Shown here piece by piece: positions 48,706-59,971 of a stretch of DNA of 64,000 nt. The notes beneath the pieces are model-generated. The model did not search any database. It was not told the origin of the DNA and saw only the letters and a list, made by a program, of their open reading frames with translations. Source of the stretch: Ganoderma boninense (taxonomy: Eukaryota > Basidiomycota > Agaricomycetes > Polyporales > Polyporaceae); assembly GCA_002900995.3 (NCBI GenBank), contig CM035305.1, positions 2,588,467 to 2,652,466 on the forward strand. The letters run 5' to 3'. Made by a program: the position numbers and the translations under genes. Each line of letters starts with the position of its first letter. The first letter of the stretch is position 1.

Positions 48706-51700
48706 CTAATGCCTGGAGAGCCGACTCGGCGTGCTCGGCCTCGACGAGTAAGCCGACGCGATGTTGTACGGTGTAGAGTACCCCGATCGATTGCCGCTGT
48801 ACGGGGTGTACGGAAGGCGGACAGAGGCCAGCGATGGTGAGTCCATTGGCGTGCCAGGACGCGAATTGGACTGTGACTGCATTGCGACGCGGTAGGTGCT
48901 GTAGTGGTTCAGGATGCGGACGACATCCATCGTCATCAAGTCAAGCTCCTTCATCTCCGTGTCCGTCAACGGCACATTCGTGAGGTCATCGTCTTCCTCG
49001 TCGCCGGACTCATCTTCTCGACCCTCCGTGTACGTGAGAGGTTTCCTGTTCTGGTGCGCTTTGCGCTGCCGGCTGGCCATGATGCCCTGGAAAACACGAA
49101 GCATGCAATCCTCCATCATGACCTTCAGGCGCTCGAGGTCGTCCAAAACATCTGTACGGCCGACGACTGGGAGCCAATCGTCGCATTCCAAACCGCGCGA
49201 TGTGACGGAGATGCGGTATGCGCCGAATAGCACGTAGGTCAAGGGATCCAAGCGTGTCGTCGCAACCAGGTACTTCTCGGCATTTGCGCTCGTGGAGATG
49301 TTCTGACGTTTTTCGGCGTACGCAACGATCTGTTTCTCAATATGGGGGCTGCCGTCGTTGGGCATCTCACGTTTCCGATGGTTGACACTCGACGGATGGA
49401 TGATCACAGTCTTCGAAGCCAACATCAGTTCCAGCTGAAGACGACAACACCCAGTGATCTACTCACCTTTTCTACTGCAGTGCGGTAGGTCCTTTCGCTG
49501 GTACGAATGGCGAACTTCGGTTGACAAGCGATCGCGATGAGTGCGGCAAGAAGGGGAAGCGAGTCGCCGTTTTCGTTGAGCTGGTTCGGGACCGGAGGGA
49601 GGTCTCGCGACCGCGCTCCAGGGGGAACATACGGTAACCGTCCACCGGCGGATATGTCAATGACGCCGACGTCGTACAGCGCCTTCAGTAGGTGGTCCTT
49701 CACCTTGGCGATATTGAGCAGAGTCGGCTTCGAAAGGAAGTTGTCCTGACAGAATCGATTCGCAGACACAAACAAGTTCTGGCTCTGGAGCGCCCACCAC
49801 TCCTTGTATGCGCGCAACGCGGCAAGGATGTCAGACCGGAAGCTGTCGGGGGTCCACGAATTCTTCCTGGCCTGAGCCTCCTGTTTGACATGTATGGGCG
49901 CGACGAACGGCTCGCGGGAACCCATGATAGCCGCAAGGGTGAGTGCGGAGTCCAGGCAGCGGAAGAAGGAACCGAATAGGACGAGCCGACCGAGGCGTGG
50001 GTCAACGGGGAGCTGGAGAAGGACGCTTCCAAGAGAGGTGAGGTTGTTATTAGTATCAAGTGCGCCAACCATATGCAAGGACTGGATTGCGGCCTCAATG
50101 CGCTCGGGAGCAGGAGGTTCGATAGTCTCTGCGAGGACCTGTTCGATCGTCATATTTGGGAAATTGAGCGCCTTGACATGCATGACGACGTTCTCGAGGT
50201 CGACACGCTTCATCTCTACTGTCTGGTGCGGATGCAACTCCTCAGAGTGCCTCTGACTAAGAATACCGAAATACTCTCCAGGCCGGTGGCGACCTGCACG
50301 ACCCGCACGCTGGTTAAGATTAGATGAGCCAACCCATGCCGAAACGAGATTCGAGATGTGGCGCGACGGGTCGTAGCGTTGCTCCTTGATGCGTGCTGTA
50401 TCGACAACATACACAACATCAGGGATCGTGACAGAGGTTTCCGCAATGTTGGTAGAAAGGATGATGCGACGAACGCCCGGTGGGGGAGGATCGAAGATAG
50501 CCTGCTGCTCAGCGACGGGGATGGTGGAGTGAAGGAGGTGGATGCTGAATCTGCTGGAATCGCCGAAGTCGAATCCTAGTGATCTTGACCTGTCGGCTTC
50601 AAGAAGGCATCTCCGGACAGCGCTGATGTCGTCCCATCCTGGCAAGAATACAAGGACGTGGCCATCATCCGACTTCTTGAGGACATGCGCGATAGTTAGA
50701 GCGATGAGGGGTGTGGGTAATTCGAGGTCGTCTGTGTCGCGAGAGTGCTCCTTCAAAACGGGGGTTGAGGTGCGGGAGGAAGGTAGTGAGGCAGGGATGC
50801 CTGGAGCGTCGGGGCCCAACTCTTGAGTCATGTACTTCCTCACCGCCTCTTCACGGAAGACCCACGATGTCTGCGGATCCGAGGCCAAGAGAGGGACAAA
50901 ATCGTCAAGGAAGTGTTTTTGGACAGGATAAGCGCGACCAGGGATCTCGACGACACCTGCAGGTTGACGCTGCTCGTCCGGGAAGTAGTTCCTGAAGAGC
51001 GCTGAGTCGATGGTGGCGCTCATGAGCACAATTTTGATCGGCTTTTTCTGCGCACGACGTTCTGCCAGTAGCCGCTTGAGGACGACGAGCATCAGGTCGA
51101 TATCAACGTCGCGCTCGTGCACCTCGTCCACGATGATGTGCGTCACATCGTCCATACTCCTCCGTGAAGAAGTCTCCATAAGCGCCGTCTGCATCTTGCG
51201 TAGAAAGACACCAGTGGTGCAGTAGGTGATGGAACCGTGGTCCTCGGGGAGTTTCGACTCGAATCGAACCTGATACCCAACCGAACCCTCCCTGCCACAT
51301 ACCTCACCTCGCTCCTTTGCAACACGTTCTGCGACACTGATCGCCGCAATACGGCGAGGCTGGGTACAGATAATGTTACATTTGGCGCCGTCCCCTCGAT
51401 CGATCCATTGGTCCAGGATGAGCTGCGGGATTTGTGTCGTTTTGCCCGAACCAGTGGCTGCCATGCAAATGGTGACGTCGTGATCGTCAACGTGTTTGAG
51501 AAGCTCCTCTGAGAGCGAGAAGACGGGGAGGGACGCGCGGGTGTTACGCATGGGTTCCATGGAGGGGTTCGTCAAGTATGTCTCACGGCGGTTGCGGAGT
51601 CGGGCAGACTTCTCGGCAAGATAGGCAGTGGATGCGGGGGCGCGACGGTATGATGGGCCACCTTGATGCTGTTGTGAGTCCTGTGCGTCGCCGCTAGAAC

Positions 51701-52957
51701 GTATGGTAGGCCGATTGCGATAGAGTGTGCTCCGCTTGATGTCGTCTTTCAAGTTCTCAATCTTGTCCTCCAGTAATTCATCCGCTTGGAAGAGGACGGA
51801 AGAAGCCATACCGAGATCCTTGCCAGCCTTGACATCCTTTAAGAAGTCCTGCCAGATGTTTGCGTCACATTTCTCCAGGTACTGCACGACATCGGTGTAA
51901 CACCTGGTCATGGCCTCCTTCTTGCTCTGACCCTTGCCGAATCCAATGCGACGTTCGCCTACGATCATATCAGCCTGCCATGGACCGCGAGTAGATTGAG
52001 CGTAGACGATATCCGGTTTCGCGAAACGGAAACGTCGGCAGTAGTAATCCATGAAGTGGCGCGCTCGCTCGTAGGAGACCGACGAGCCGTCTGACAAGAC
52101 GGTCTCGACTGGAGACGCCTCTTCCTTGACCTTTTCTTTCCGTTTTTCGAACTTCAAGCCCAAACACAGCTGTAAGCACATGGTCACTCGCAAAAGCGAT
52201 GTACATACCGCTCCAATCGCATCCAGTTGGTACAACGCAGAGAGAGCAGCCAAAGTTTCTGCGCTTTTACGGTTTGGATGGTCGCCAGTACCGATTATGT
52301 CGCCATCTTCATGTTTTACCGCGATAGAGCATCTAAACAGCAGATCCCCACTCAGATAGGTGTCATCGAGGCAACCCGTCGCAGGATTCACCTCCATATT
52401 GGCTGATCTCCGCCACCTTCGACCAGACCTTGAAGCGCCGTGAACTCCATTTGACCACCGCTGGTAGCCATGATATAGTTGTTGAGAGGAGACTTTGGAT
52501 TGGTTTCGTGGATCTGTTTGAGGACCTTCACCTTATAGGTGCTGGTGATGTACTGCTCGTTGTGTAAGGGACCAGGGAGGGGAGGGGCTCTGTTATCCTT
52601 CCTCTTCTTCCCGCCTCCCCCTCGTCCACCCCCTGATGCATTGTTCTTGTGGGCCTTGGCGAGCAGCGAGGAGGATGCCCCTCGGGCAGAACGAGGATGC
52701 ACGCGTTCAGGATGGGACATGGAAGCTGCACTGGATGATGCTCGGTGAGGATGCTCGGCTTTGTGGATTTTTGCGGGGGGCTCCTCGGCGGAGGGAGAGT
52801 CCGAAGTACGCTTGGGGGAAGCAGAGGACTCCTTGGCGGCAGGAATCGAGTGCGAGTGAAGGCGGGACAACGAAGCAGGTGACGCGAGCGGCGAAGATTG
52901 GTGGAATGGCATGAGAGAAAGGCCGCGCCTGAGTCTTGACGAGAAGGCAAGGCGCAT
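48706..52957 (-). CDS. DExH-box RNA helicase with two dsRBD-like regions (DHX9/DHX30/DHX36-like)
   Basis: SF2 3'-5' RNA helicase. ATG is the complement of 52955-52957; the start MRLAFSSRLRRGLSLMPFHQ is Arg/Ser-rich and lacks acids, so a mitochondrial presequence is possible. A Lys/Ser/Pro-rich linker leads to a dsRBD-like segment split by intron 52333-52391 (QMEFTALQGLVEGGG, WRCSIAVKHEDGDIIGTG), then a second (RARHFMDYYCRRFRFAKPD, GFGKGQSKKEAMTRCYTDV, about 52080-51880). The helicase core has GSGKTTQIPQL, TQPRRIAAIS, DEVHERDVD (DEVH box), MSATID, LPGWDDI, TNIAETSVTIPDV and QRAGRAGR, followed by winged-helix, HA2 and OB-fold parts after intron 49415-49470 (TVIIHPSSVN). The Ser-rich end stops at TAG 48706-48708. 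Target RNA unknown; mitochondrial location is an inference from the N-terminus. Confidence 0.9.
52170..52208 (-). other. Predicted 39-nt intron in the helicase gene
   Basis: On the minus strand GTATGTACA at 52208 and CTTACAG ending at 52170 bound a 39-nt, in-frame segment between DAIGA and LCLGLKFEKRKE. Its removal gives a smooth dsRBD-to-linker transition, whereas retention would insert VCTSLLRVTMCLQ. Since 39 nt is shorter than the other introns here and keeps frame, it could also be optional. Confidence 0.5.
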
Positions 52958-53398
52958 AAGGATATGAACGGGACAGACGAATCTGCCACAGCGACGGTAA
53001 ATGCAGGGGGAATTGACGGGAACGCCGAACGAACCTAAAGCGTCGTCTTCCAAGCCCACCCTTCGCTACGGCGTGAGCAATGCCGACGCGCGGCTTTTGG
53101 AGGTTGCGGGATGGCAGGGAGGGGATGAGGCGGCTTGTGCAAGACGCAACGAGCTGACTGCGATGCGTGGTCCCAGTCAAGCCCTCTCGGTGGCAAGCGC
53201 CCTCACCTCGCGTAAGTACGGCTCGAGCTAGTCCAGAGCCGCCCATCCGATGTCGGCGCTTGACGTCAGTAACGACCGGCACCAGGCCCACGCATCCTCG
53301 GCGAGATGGGGATCCTCTGTGCATTATCGACGTCGACGACTAACGAGGTATACACGGTTTACAGTAGCGACAACACAAGCACCGCATCTATTACCAGT
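52958..53398. promoter_or_regulatory. Promoter region of the helicase gene
   Basis: These 441 nt lie between the helicase ATG and the HSC20 stop, both genes being on the minus strand. A perfect TGACGTCA site sits at 53261-53268, about 305 nt upstream of the helicase ATG. Several plus-strand frames cross it without any recognisable protein. Confidence 0.45.
53261..53268. promoter_or_regulatory. CRE/ATF palindrome TGACGTCA
   Basis: Perfect ATF/CREB octamer in the region upstream of the DExH helicase gene. It is the same site as at 7257, 54289 and 60730. Confidence 0.5.
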
Positions 53399-54264
53399 CT
53401 AATGATCATGGACAGATGCCGGCCACGCTGCTGCAGCGGACTCGATGCCTTGCAAGTACTTCAGCTTTATGGCCGCCACACGAAGACCCGACCAGTCTTT
53501 CGACCCGACCAGTTGTTCTATCTCCTGCAATGTCTCCTCTATTTTACCTAGAAACGAAGTAAGCGGATGATGCATACGCAAAAGGCTGGCGAATGCACCT
53601 TGGTTTTCCGACCGGATCATGGCTACCTCTTCTTCCGACTCCGCGCTGGCAAGGCCCTCTCGCGCCTCCATAACCTCCATGAGAAGTTCCATGTCTTCCA
53701 GCTTGTCTGTCTCCTCCCGTCCAAAACCCTCGTGAACGAGGATGTATTCGGCTCTTCTCAGTGGGTTCGATAGGTGATAGAGGGCTTCATTGACGCGTGC
53801 AGACATCGCAGCTGCAATCACCCGGTGCTCCTACAGCTCAAAGAGTAAGAGCCCGTTCAAGTTTATTCGGACAACATACACACCTCTGGCTTTCCTACCC
53901 AACGATCTGGATGCACAACTGCCTGAGCAGCTCGGAACTGATCCTTGAGCTGACGAGGATCGACCATGAATGGGTTGGGTTCATATGGTGTCCCAAGCAT
54001 TTCGTGATATGTCATAGACTCCGGTATTGGTGCGATGTAAAAACATTTCGGACAAACAGGAAGCGAGGAGGGCAAGGGAGTTGAGCATGAGGGACATCGT
54101 TTCAATGTGTCGGGGCGGCTGGTGAGAGTTCGCTTGCAGGCCACGAAATGTGGTAGGGCATATGATCGAAGACGAGGCAACGGGTGAGGTCCTGCGCGTT
54201 GTTGCGGCACTCGACGGATTTGTGGGGAGAGGGACGCAAGCGTGCGAGCAGGAATGCGGAACAT
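53399..54264 (-). CDS. JAC1: HSC20/Jac1 iron-sulfur cluster co-chaperone
   Basis: Mitochondrial J-protein that delivers the Isu1 scaffold with its Fe-S cluster to the Ssq1/Hsp70 chaperone. Two exons, 53884-54264 and 53399-53830, give 270 residues. MFRIPARTLASLSPQIRRV is a basic mitochondrial presequence. Next comes a zinc-finger-like block CPSC...CPKC (about residues 60-77), then YHEMLG and the J-domain signature HPDRW (about residue 119). Exon 2 carries ARVNEALYHLSNPLRRAEYIL and the C-terminal three-helix Isu-binding domain, ending TAG at 53399-53401. The cysteine block resembles the N-terminal zinc domain of human HSCB, which yeast Jac1 lacks. It shares a 97-nt promoter with the DysF gene. 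Confidence 0.94.
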
Positions 54265-54361
54265 GGACGCAAAGAACCACAAAGCATATGACGTCATGTG
54301 ATCCTGCCAGGCGATATATACCCCAACCCTAACCATAACAGCCACGACTCTCCTCTCAGCC
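54265..54361. promoter_or_regulatory. 97-nt bidirectional promoter, HSC20 / DysF protein
   Basis: The two ATGs are only 97 nt apart. The gap contains a perfect CRE palindrome TGACGTCA (54289-54296), 25 nt from the HSC20 start, and a TATATA box (54315-54320) about 42 nt upstream of the plus-strand ATG 54362. Leaders of both transcripts must be very short or overlap. Confidence 0.6.
54289..54296. promoter_or_regulatory. CRE/ATF palindrome TGACGTCA
   Basis: Perfect ATF/CREB octamer inside the 97-nt bidirectional promoter, 25 nt upstream of the HSC20 ATG. Confidence 0.6.
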
Positions 54362-55869
54362 ATGTCCGACTCGGTCTCTTCCTTTCCTTCCTCCCCAGCT
54401 GGCCCGTCTTCTTTACCGCCTACACAATCTCTGACCACACCTCTACCTGGTGCACTGCAGCGCGACGACTATGCAGCCGCAAATCAAGCCAGAGAACGTT
54501 TGAACAAGCGGGGGCTGCTACCCAGCGTCTCGCTCCAATTGCCCCATCTCCACCGCTCAAGGACCAAGTCGCAGGACTCTTCGATTCGCCGCTCTTATAT
54601 TCAAGGAGAAGCAGGAAGACTCACTTCTGAAACCGCTGCTGCACTCAATGTGGTGAATCTCGTCGAGAATGTATCCCTGGAAGATGACGAGAATTACGAC
54701 AGAGATGTCTATAGATGGGCGGTTTTGTACGAGAACCAGCGAGGGTACGTAACTGGCATCACACCTATCCTAGAGCGTTCCACCAAACACACTCCGTCCC
54801 AGAGCCATGGTTTTTTCTACGGCGTACTATTCGCCACTTACTCTCCTACCACTGGATCCGCCTCCGTTCACGATCCCCACTGCAGCGCGGTCTCCTCGAA
54901 AGAATCAACCCACCGTTACCTTAGAGGACTATCCACTCCCTGATGGCTCATGGAAGTGGGTCTCAAGGGCCTGGATGATCGACATGCGTGGCGACGGCGA
55001 GGTGCAATACGACGGCTTCGAATACGCACGCTCCTTCCGAAGCAAGAAGTGGGGCCCTGATACCGGATTCATGAGCAATCGCGGGCTCGTGCGACGCCGA
55101 AGATGGATACGTCTCATGATGCGCCCTGCCCAGGCCATGCATGATACCGAGAGTTTCCTTGAACACACCGGTAAAATTTCAGTCGTCCCGGAAATGGAAC
55201 ATCACGAAGAGGGGGCCACACGGCCACCGTCTGTCATGTTCACCGTCTCCGATGACAGTGAGGACTCCGGACTATGGAGAGGGGACGAGGGTGATTGGCG
55301 TCGATGCCACTCTGTCCTCCGCCATCTTTCTAGGGACGGGAGAAAACTCGAGGTTTGGGCACATTGGCTAGGGGTTCACGAGGAGCCGGCGGTAGTCGCT
55401 TGTGCGTCGCCATTAATTCCAGTGGTTTCTCCTTTCTTGGTCCCCCTACCTAGGGCTGCGGAGAGCAGTGCAAGTGGGGAGCAGGTTTCGCCAAACGCGC
55501 CCTCGAAGGACGATGTGGCATCGACAAGTTCCTCGAGTAGGCGAGGCGACAAGTTATCCGCAGATGCGGGTGTCCGTCTAACGCAGGCACCCAAGGAATA
55601 TGTCGCTACTGTCGTCCGATGTCATGTGAGCGCTCGTCAATGTGTGCGCGCTGCTATCCAGATGCTGATCCATGCCTCTCGCTGCAGGGTTCAGACATCT
55701 TGGATCTGTTCGTATACCCGGAATCACGCGCGAAGTTTCTGTCTCTCCTTGGACGGGCGGCCTGTTGCCGGAACTGCGATCTGGTCTGGGTGCTTCAGAT
55801 AGCGTCCAAATTTTGGATTTCTGGAGTTACATCAAGGATTTTGGAAATGTGGAGTCTCCTCTTCCGTAG
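54362..55869 (+). CDS. Dysferlin-domain (peroxin Pex24/TECPR1-like) protein
   Basis: The protein carries DysF-type modules found in fungal peroxins (Pex23/24/29/30 group) and TECPR1, linked to peroxisome-ER contacts and membrane repair or autophagy. ATG 54362. Exon 1 ends in RDVYRWAVLYENQRG; an intron of about 60 nt (54746 to about 54804) leads to FSTAYYSPLTLLPLDPPPF, then TLEDYPLPDGSWKWVSRAWM, YDGFEYARSFRSKKWG and RGLVRRRRWIRLM, the W/R-rich DysFN-DysFC core. A Ser-rich linker follows, then an intron (55625-55687) and SDILDLFVYPESRAKFLSLL. The expected end, LLPELRSGLG and ILDFWSYIKDFG to TAG 55869, lies one base out of frame, with the break near 55757-55762. No membrane span is obvious. Peroxisomal role is inferred from the domain. 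Confidence 0.82.
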
Positions 55870-56200
55870 TAACGAACGCCACGTTGCTCTGCTTCATTTC
55901 CAATGTTATATCCGTGTGGCAATAAACGGATTCTATTGCTTTAATGAGCTGTCTTTGGAGATGGCCATGATTTTCATTTTCTGGTGTGGGTGATGGAAAA
56001 GTACTAAGTAGTAGTGCATGGGAACGGACGAACGACGAGGGTTGCCTAATTGAGGGCGCGTCCTGGGAGCGACGGCATGTGATATGGGGGAAGCGCGTTG
56101 GTGGGGGTTGGCGTGACTTTGCAGCCAGAGTCCGACGCTCGATGTGCCATGGCCCCTTGTTCCCTGCCGACACCGCGCTACCCCTTCCTGACACCCCACC
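55870..56200. other. Intergenic, DysF 3' end and TMEM135 promoter
   Basis: These 331 nt separate two plus-strand genes. No gene or clear promoter element is visible. Confidence 0.45.
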
Positions 56201-58161
56201 ATGAAGCCTGTGAGCCTCCGAACGCGGATCCACGATGCCCCTCACGACCTTGCGGACTTCCTCCACGCTCTCCCGGACGACCACCCCCTCCAGATCGGGC
56301 TCAGGACATATTCCCTTGCGCTCTCCCTCGCGCTCGGTCCTGCCCTCCTCCCCTTCTTGACGTCGCGAAAAGCCCGCGCCCACGGCTTTAAACGCGTCTG
56401 GTACATCCTCAAGCGAGAGCTCTCCGTCAATGCTTTCGCCATGTCTATTACAGTCGGTGTGGCCGGCGGCGCCGCTATCCGCAGCGTATGGGATACGCTG
56501 GAGCAGTGGTCGAAAGAAAGGGGGGACACCCCGCCAGAGAGCGCCCTTGCCAAGGTGCGGGCAGCGTTGTCCTTGGTCAAGGATGGTCAAAGGACGTTCC
56601 TCTCGAATGTCATTTCCTCCTCCCTCGCCATCGCCCTCCTGCACTCGCGCCGGAGACACGCAACCTCGGCATGGGTCGGGAGACCCTCACCGACTTTCGA
56701 CCTTTCCCTGGTGCTTCTGGTGCGGGCAATGGATTCGGTGGTGCAGTTGGCTCTCTTCAAACCGTCAACAGCTAGCGAACGCCATCTTCCCGCCGCCGTC
56801 AAGGACGAGAAAAGGGCGACTCGTCGCAAGTGGTCAACTAGATTAGATGCGCTGGTATTTTGGGCGTGTAGTGCCAGGTGTGTCTGTCCCCGGCCCGATA
56901 ACCTTCCCTTCAAAATCAAACCGAAAATGAAATACACGTAGGATTATGTGGTGCTTCTTCTATGAACCTGATAGGTATGCGCACAACATCTTCCTGCGTG
57001 AAATGGAGCTGAGCCTGTTTCAGATTGCCTCACTCGTACAACAAATGGTGTGCCTTCTCTCACAGAGTTGGCATTTAGAATCATGTTGACGTCGAAGCTA
57101 CAGGATCATGACGCTAGCCAACATAGACCCCCGCATCCTGGCAGCTTTGCGGGCCATCCGTTCTGGGCACTTCTCATATAGCAAGGGATTTTCCAATCCC
57201 CCCGATCTTACATCATCCCTATCCGTAGACCTTGGATACCCAGCCGCTTGGGGTGACCCGAGCAAATTACCTGCGTACGGGGGGCCAGCAGCTGACAAGG
57301 TGTGGAAGGACCTCGCGGTCCACAACCGGCATGGTATTGGTGGCTTGCCCTGTGAAATCGTCCATGGTGGCGTTACCGGTAACAGCTGCACTGCCAACGC
57401 GGCGATTCGTGGGCTTCACGCTTTCGCAGAAGCCACCGCGATATACCTACCCGTAGGCATTCTTGCCAGTTTTTGTGGCAAATACTAATACTGACACGAC
57501 AATCATCAGGTCCATGTTCTGCCGATTCTCCTCACTCGTCCTCGCAAGCTACTCGAAGGCCCGAAGCTGCTCGAAACACTGTTCAACGTGGGGCGGAGCG
57601 CCAGCTTCCTCTCAACATTTGTTTCGGCCGTGTGGTACGGTGTCTGCTTCACGCGCACCTTAGCACTTGCGCGCTTTTTCCCGAACATCCCGCACGACGT
57701 TTGGGACGGCCCTCTCGGTTGTACGTTCGTGGGTAGCCTGCTTTGTGGCGCAAGCATCTGGATCGAGCGCGGTCGGAGACGCGGAGAGATGGCCCTTTAC
57801 GTGCTTCCCCGAGCTATCCGGGCATGTATATCCGACCGTTGGGCCAAGAGCGGCATGAAGAGCGTGCGTTGGGCTGAACGGTAAGTCCATGTCGTAGTCA
57901 CTAGGATGACGGCGACTGACTTCAATGATGAATAGGCTAGTCTTTATCTTATCCCTATCTACGCTTCTAACGGCCGCTATTCACCGCCCGGACATCTTGC
58001 GAGGTTTGTCGAAGTGGACCTTGGGGTTCGTTGTCAAGGGACCCAACGCTGGGTTCTGGAAACGGCGGCGACTCGGTTTGTCGGCACCCCCTACCCCTAT
58101 TTCATCCACCCGAGCGCCCTCACCACCGAGCGAGAGCAATAAGAACGGACTTACCCCGTAG
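56201..58161 (+). CDS. TMEM135: TMEM135-family membrane protein
   Basis: Multi-span protein homologous to animal TMEM135 (Tim17-like family), which acts in mitochondrial dynamics, peroxisomal metabolism and fat storage. ATG 56201. Exon 1 (to about 56878) covers RTRIHDAPHDLADFLHALPD, hydrophobic LALSLALGPALLPFL, GFKRVWYILKRELSVNAF and RAMDSVVQLALF. Then IMWCFFYEPDR, a 24-nt exon reading LPHSYNKW across the junctions (about 57025-57048), ITLANIDPRILAALRAIRSG-type ANIDPRILAALRAIRSGHF, LPCEIVHGGVTGNSCTANA, HVLPILLTRPRKLLEGPKLL after intron 57456-57509, FLSTFVSAVWYGVCFTRT and a final exon from about 57936, ending TAG 58159-58161. The ending is Ser/Pro-rich and basic. Fungal function is not established; the assignment rests on the overall domain pattern. 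Confidence 0.87.
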
Positions 58162-58227
58162 CGATCTCATAGAACATACCCCCTTGGTTGTTCATTCGCA
58201 ATATACTACTAGACACATACCCTGTAA

Positions 58228-59673
58228 CTAAGCCCTCCATAAATGTAGAGTATGGTCGTAAAACGAACAGCTCGCTACTAATGTTGCATCCCCTTTTCTC
58301 CCCCTCGCAAACGACCAATCCACGCCGTACGCAAGGGATGCGTGCTTGTCGAATCGCTTCAGGACCTCTCCTGGGCAGGAGGCACTCTCAGGTGCGTTTC
58401 CACCGAAGTCGAACCGAACAACCTTGAACCCCTCGTGCATGCATGCGACCAGGAGGTCCGCGTTGCGCGTCTCAGAAGGATGCCATTTGACTCTCCATGC
58501 GCCGCCACCAACATCGACTTGTGTTAGAGGCGTGAAGGGCTTGCGAGTGTCGAAAAGTCGGACAGTACTGTCGTAGCTTCCAACTGCAAGTATGTGGTCC
58601 ATGTGGGGATGGCTCTGGATCGCTGTCACCCCCGCGTCGAATCTGAGTATGTTACTGGTAAGACGAGTGACAGTGGCCTCGAAGAGACATGGCATACCGT
58701 TTATTCGTGAAAATGGGCTGTGCGCCACCCTGCCGGACGTCCCAGCCCTTCATTTTGAGATCATCTCCACCTAGGACCGCGCGGATCGGTCAAGGCCCAA
58801 CCACGATGTGAGAAAGAGGCTGACCGGAATATACGACGTTCGTATCCCAGTAGTCCCACGCAGCTATCCACGGTTCGTAATCGTGCGCATGCCAAGAATC
58901 GGCCTGGACAAGCCCGTCGTTCCCAGGACGAAGGAGGGCGAGAGATCCATTGGAAAGGGAGACGATCATGTCCCCTAGGCCGCTGGGAAGAACAAGTCGG
59001 AAGAGACTCGGGATGACAAACGAGCGACGTACGCTGTCGAATCTCTCCAATTTGACCAGTCGAGAGACAGACATAGTCTGTCTGACGATACGCATGATAA
59101 AGACTGCACTTGACGGAGCCGTGACTAGGAATGGTGAGGTTGAGATGAAATGCAGCAAAATGAAGAACCTGCACCTCTTCGTTGTTCAGCTCGTGGAGGG
59201 TAATATGGCCCTCCGAGTCTGCGATGGCTAGGAGCGGGGAAATCGAGCTCGCTCCGTGACACCTGTCAGTGCTCACTTCAGTTTTATCGAGGAGCTAACC
59301 AAAGAATTATCACCCGCCATTTCATGTCCAGTATGGCCGGAAGCTCCGTTTCGTGTAAGGGAGTACTGCTCTGCAGGATAATTCTTAGCCATCCTCAATG
59401 GACAGAGACTTCCACCCACAATTGATCATCATCTTGTACACGGAAGAGGAGACATTTGCCTCTCCTGGTTTGTGGTTCTGAGGCTGAGGCTGAGGGATCT
59501 TCAAAAGTATCTTCTACATCCTTTTGTACAGCTGTTGCCGCAGCTGTTTCAAGAACACTGGGGTCTTGAGATTGCTCAAGCTTATACGTCCCGCAGACAA
59601 AGATGTCTTGCGCCGAGGGATGAGGACAGAACTCCGCAGAGTCTGCGGGCCATATTGTGTCGAAGCCAGGCAT
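58228..59673 (-). CDS. DPH7: Diphthine methyl ester hydrolase DPH7 (WD40)
   Basis: WD40 enzyme that removes the methyl ester of methylated diphthine on eEF2, the step before final amidation to diphthamide. ATG is the complement of 59671-59673: MPGFDTIWPADSAEFCPHPS. Following exons read AQDIFVCGTYKLEQ, TRRGKCLLFRVQDDDQLW, TELPAILDMKWRCHGAS, LLAIADSEGHITLHEL, LCLSLDWSNW, GDMIVSLSNGSLALLRPG, SWHAHDYEPWIAAWDYWDT, NVVYSGGDDLKMKGWDVRQ, FDAGVTAIQSHPHMDHILA and CSFYDHTLHLWRA, the family's typical C-terminus, then the stop at 58228-58230. Introns are about 45-60 nt and all frames close without a break. It is tail-to-tail with TMEM135, 66 nt apart. Confidence 0.93.
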
Positions 59674-59971
59674 TCTAAAAACTGGAACTGGTTAGCAAGA
59701 GGCCACCAGTTCAGAGAACGAATATGCACACCTGGGCCGAAGCTAAAGAGAGAATGAATGTATGAGCGAGGGCAGCTTCCGAAGCTGGGAAAATTGGTCA
59801 TTCCAAGGGGCTGGCCCGGACGGGCAGGGCGCCGTCAGGCGCCCGAAGTTGCCCAGGGGTCGACCAATCGCCGCGCCGTAGGCGCGCTCACTTCTCGACC
59901 ACCAACTGTACTCGTTTTCATCTGCTCTCTCCTCGTCTCTCCTCACAAGTATCCCATTCAACGTCGTCAAA
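59674..59971. promoter_or_regulatory. Divergent promoter with two GC-rich hairpins
   Basis: The region runs from the DPH7 ATG to the ATG of the tentative small gene. It contains a perfect inverted repeat GGGCGCC-gtca-GGCGCCC (59827-59844), a second GCGCC-gta-GGCGC (59873-59885), a CCAAT box (59864-59868), and a pyrimidine-rich leader (59920-59950) before a good CAAAATG start context. Confidence 0.5.

Noticed and set aside
54320..54335. CCCTAACC telomere-like stretch
   Set aside because: Only one copy, between two genes; not a telomere repeat.
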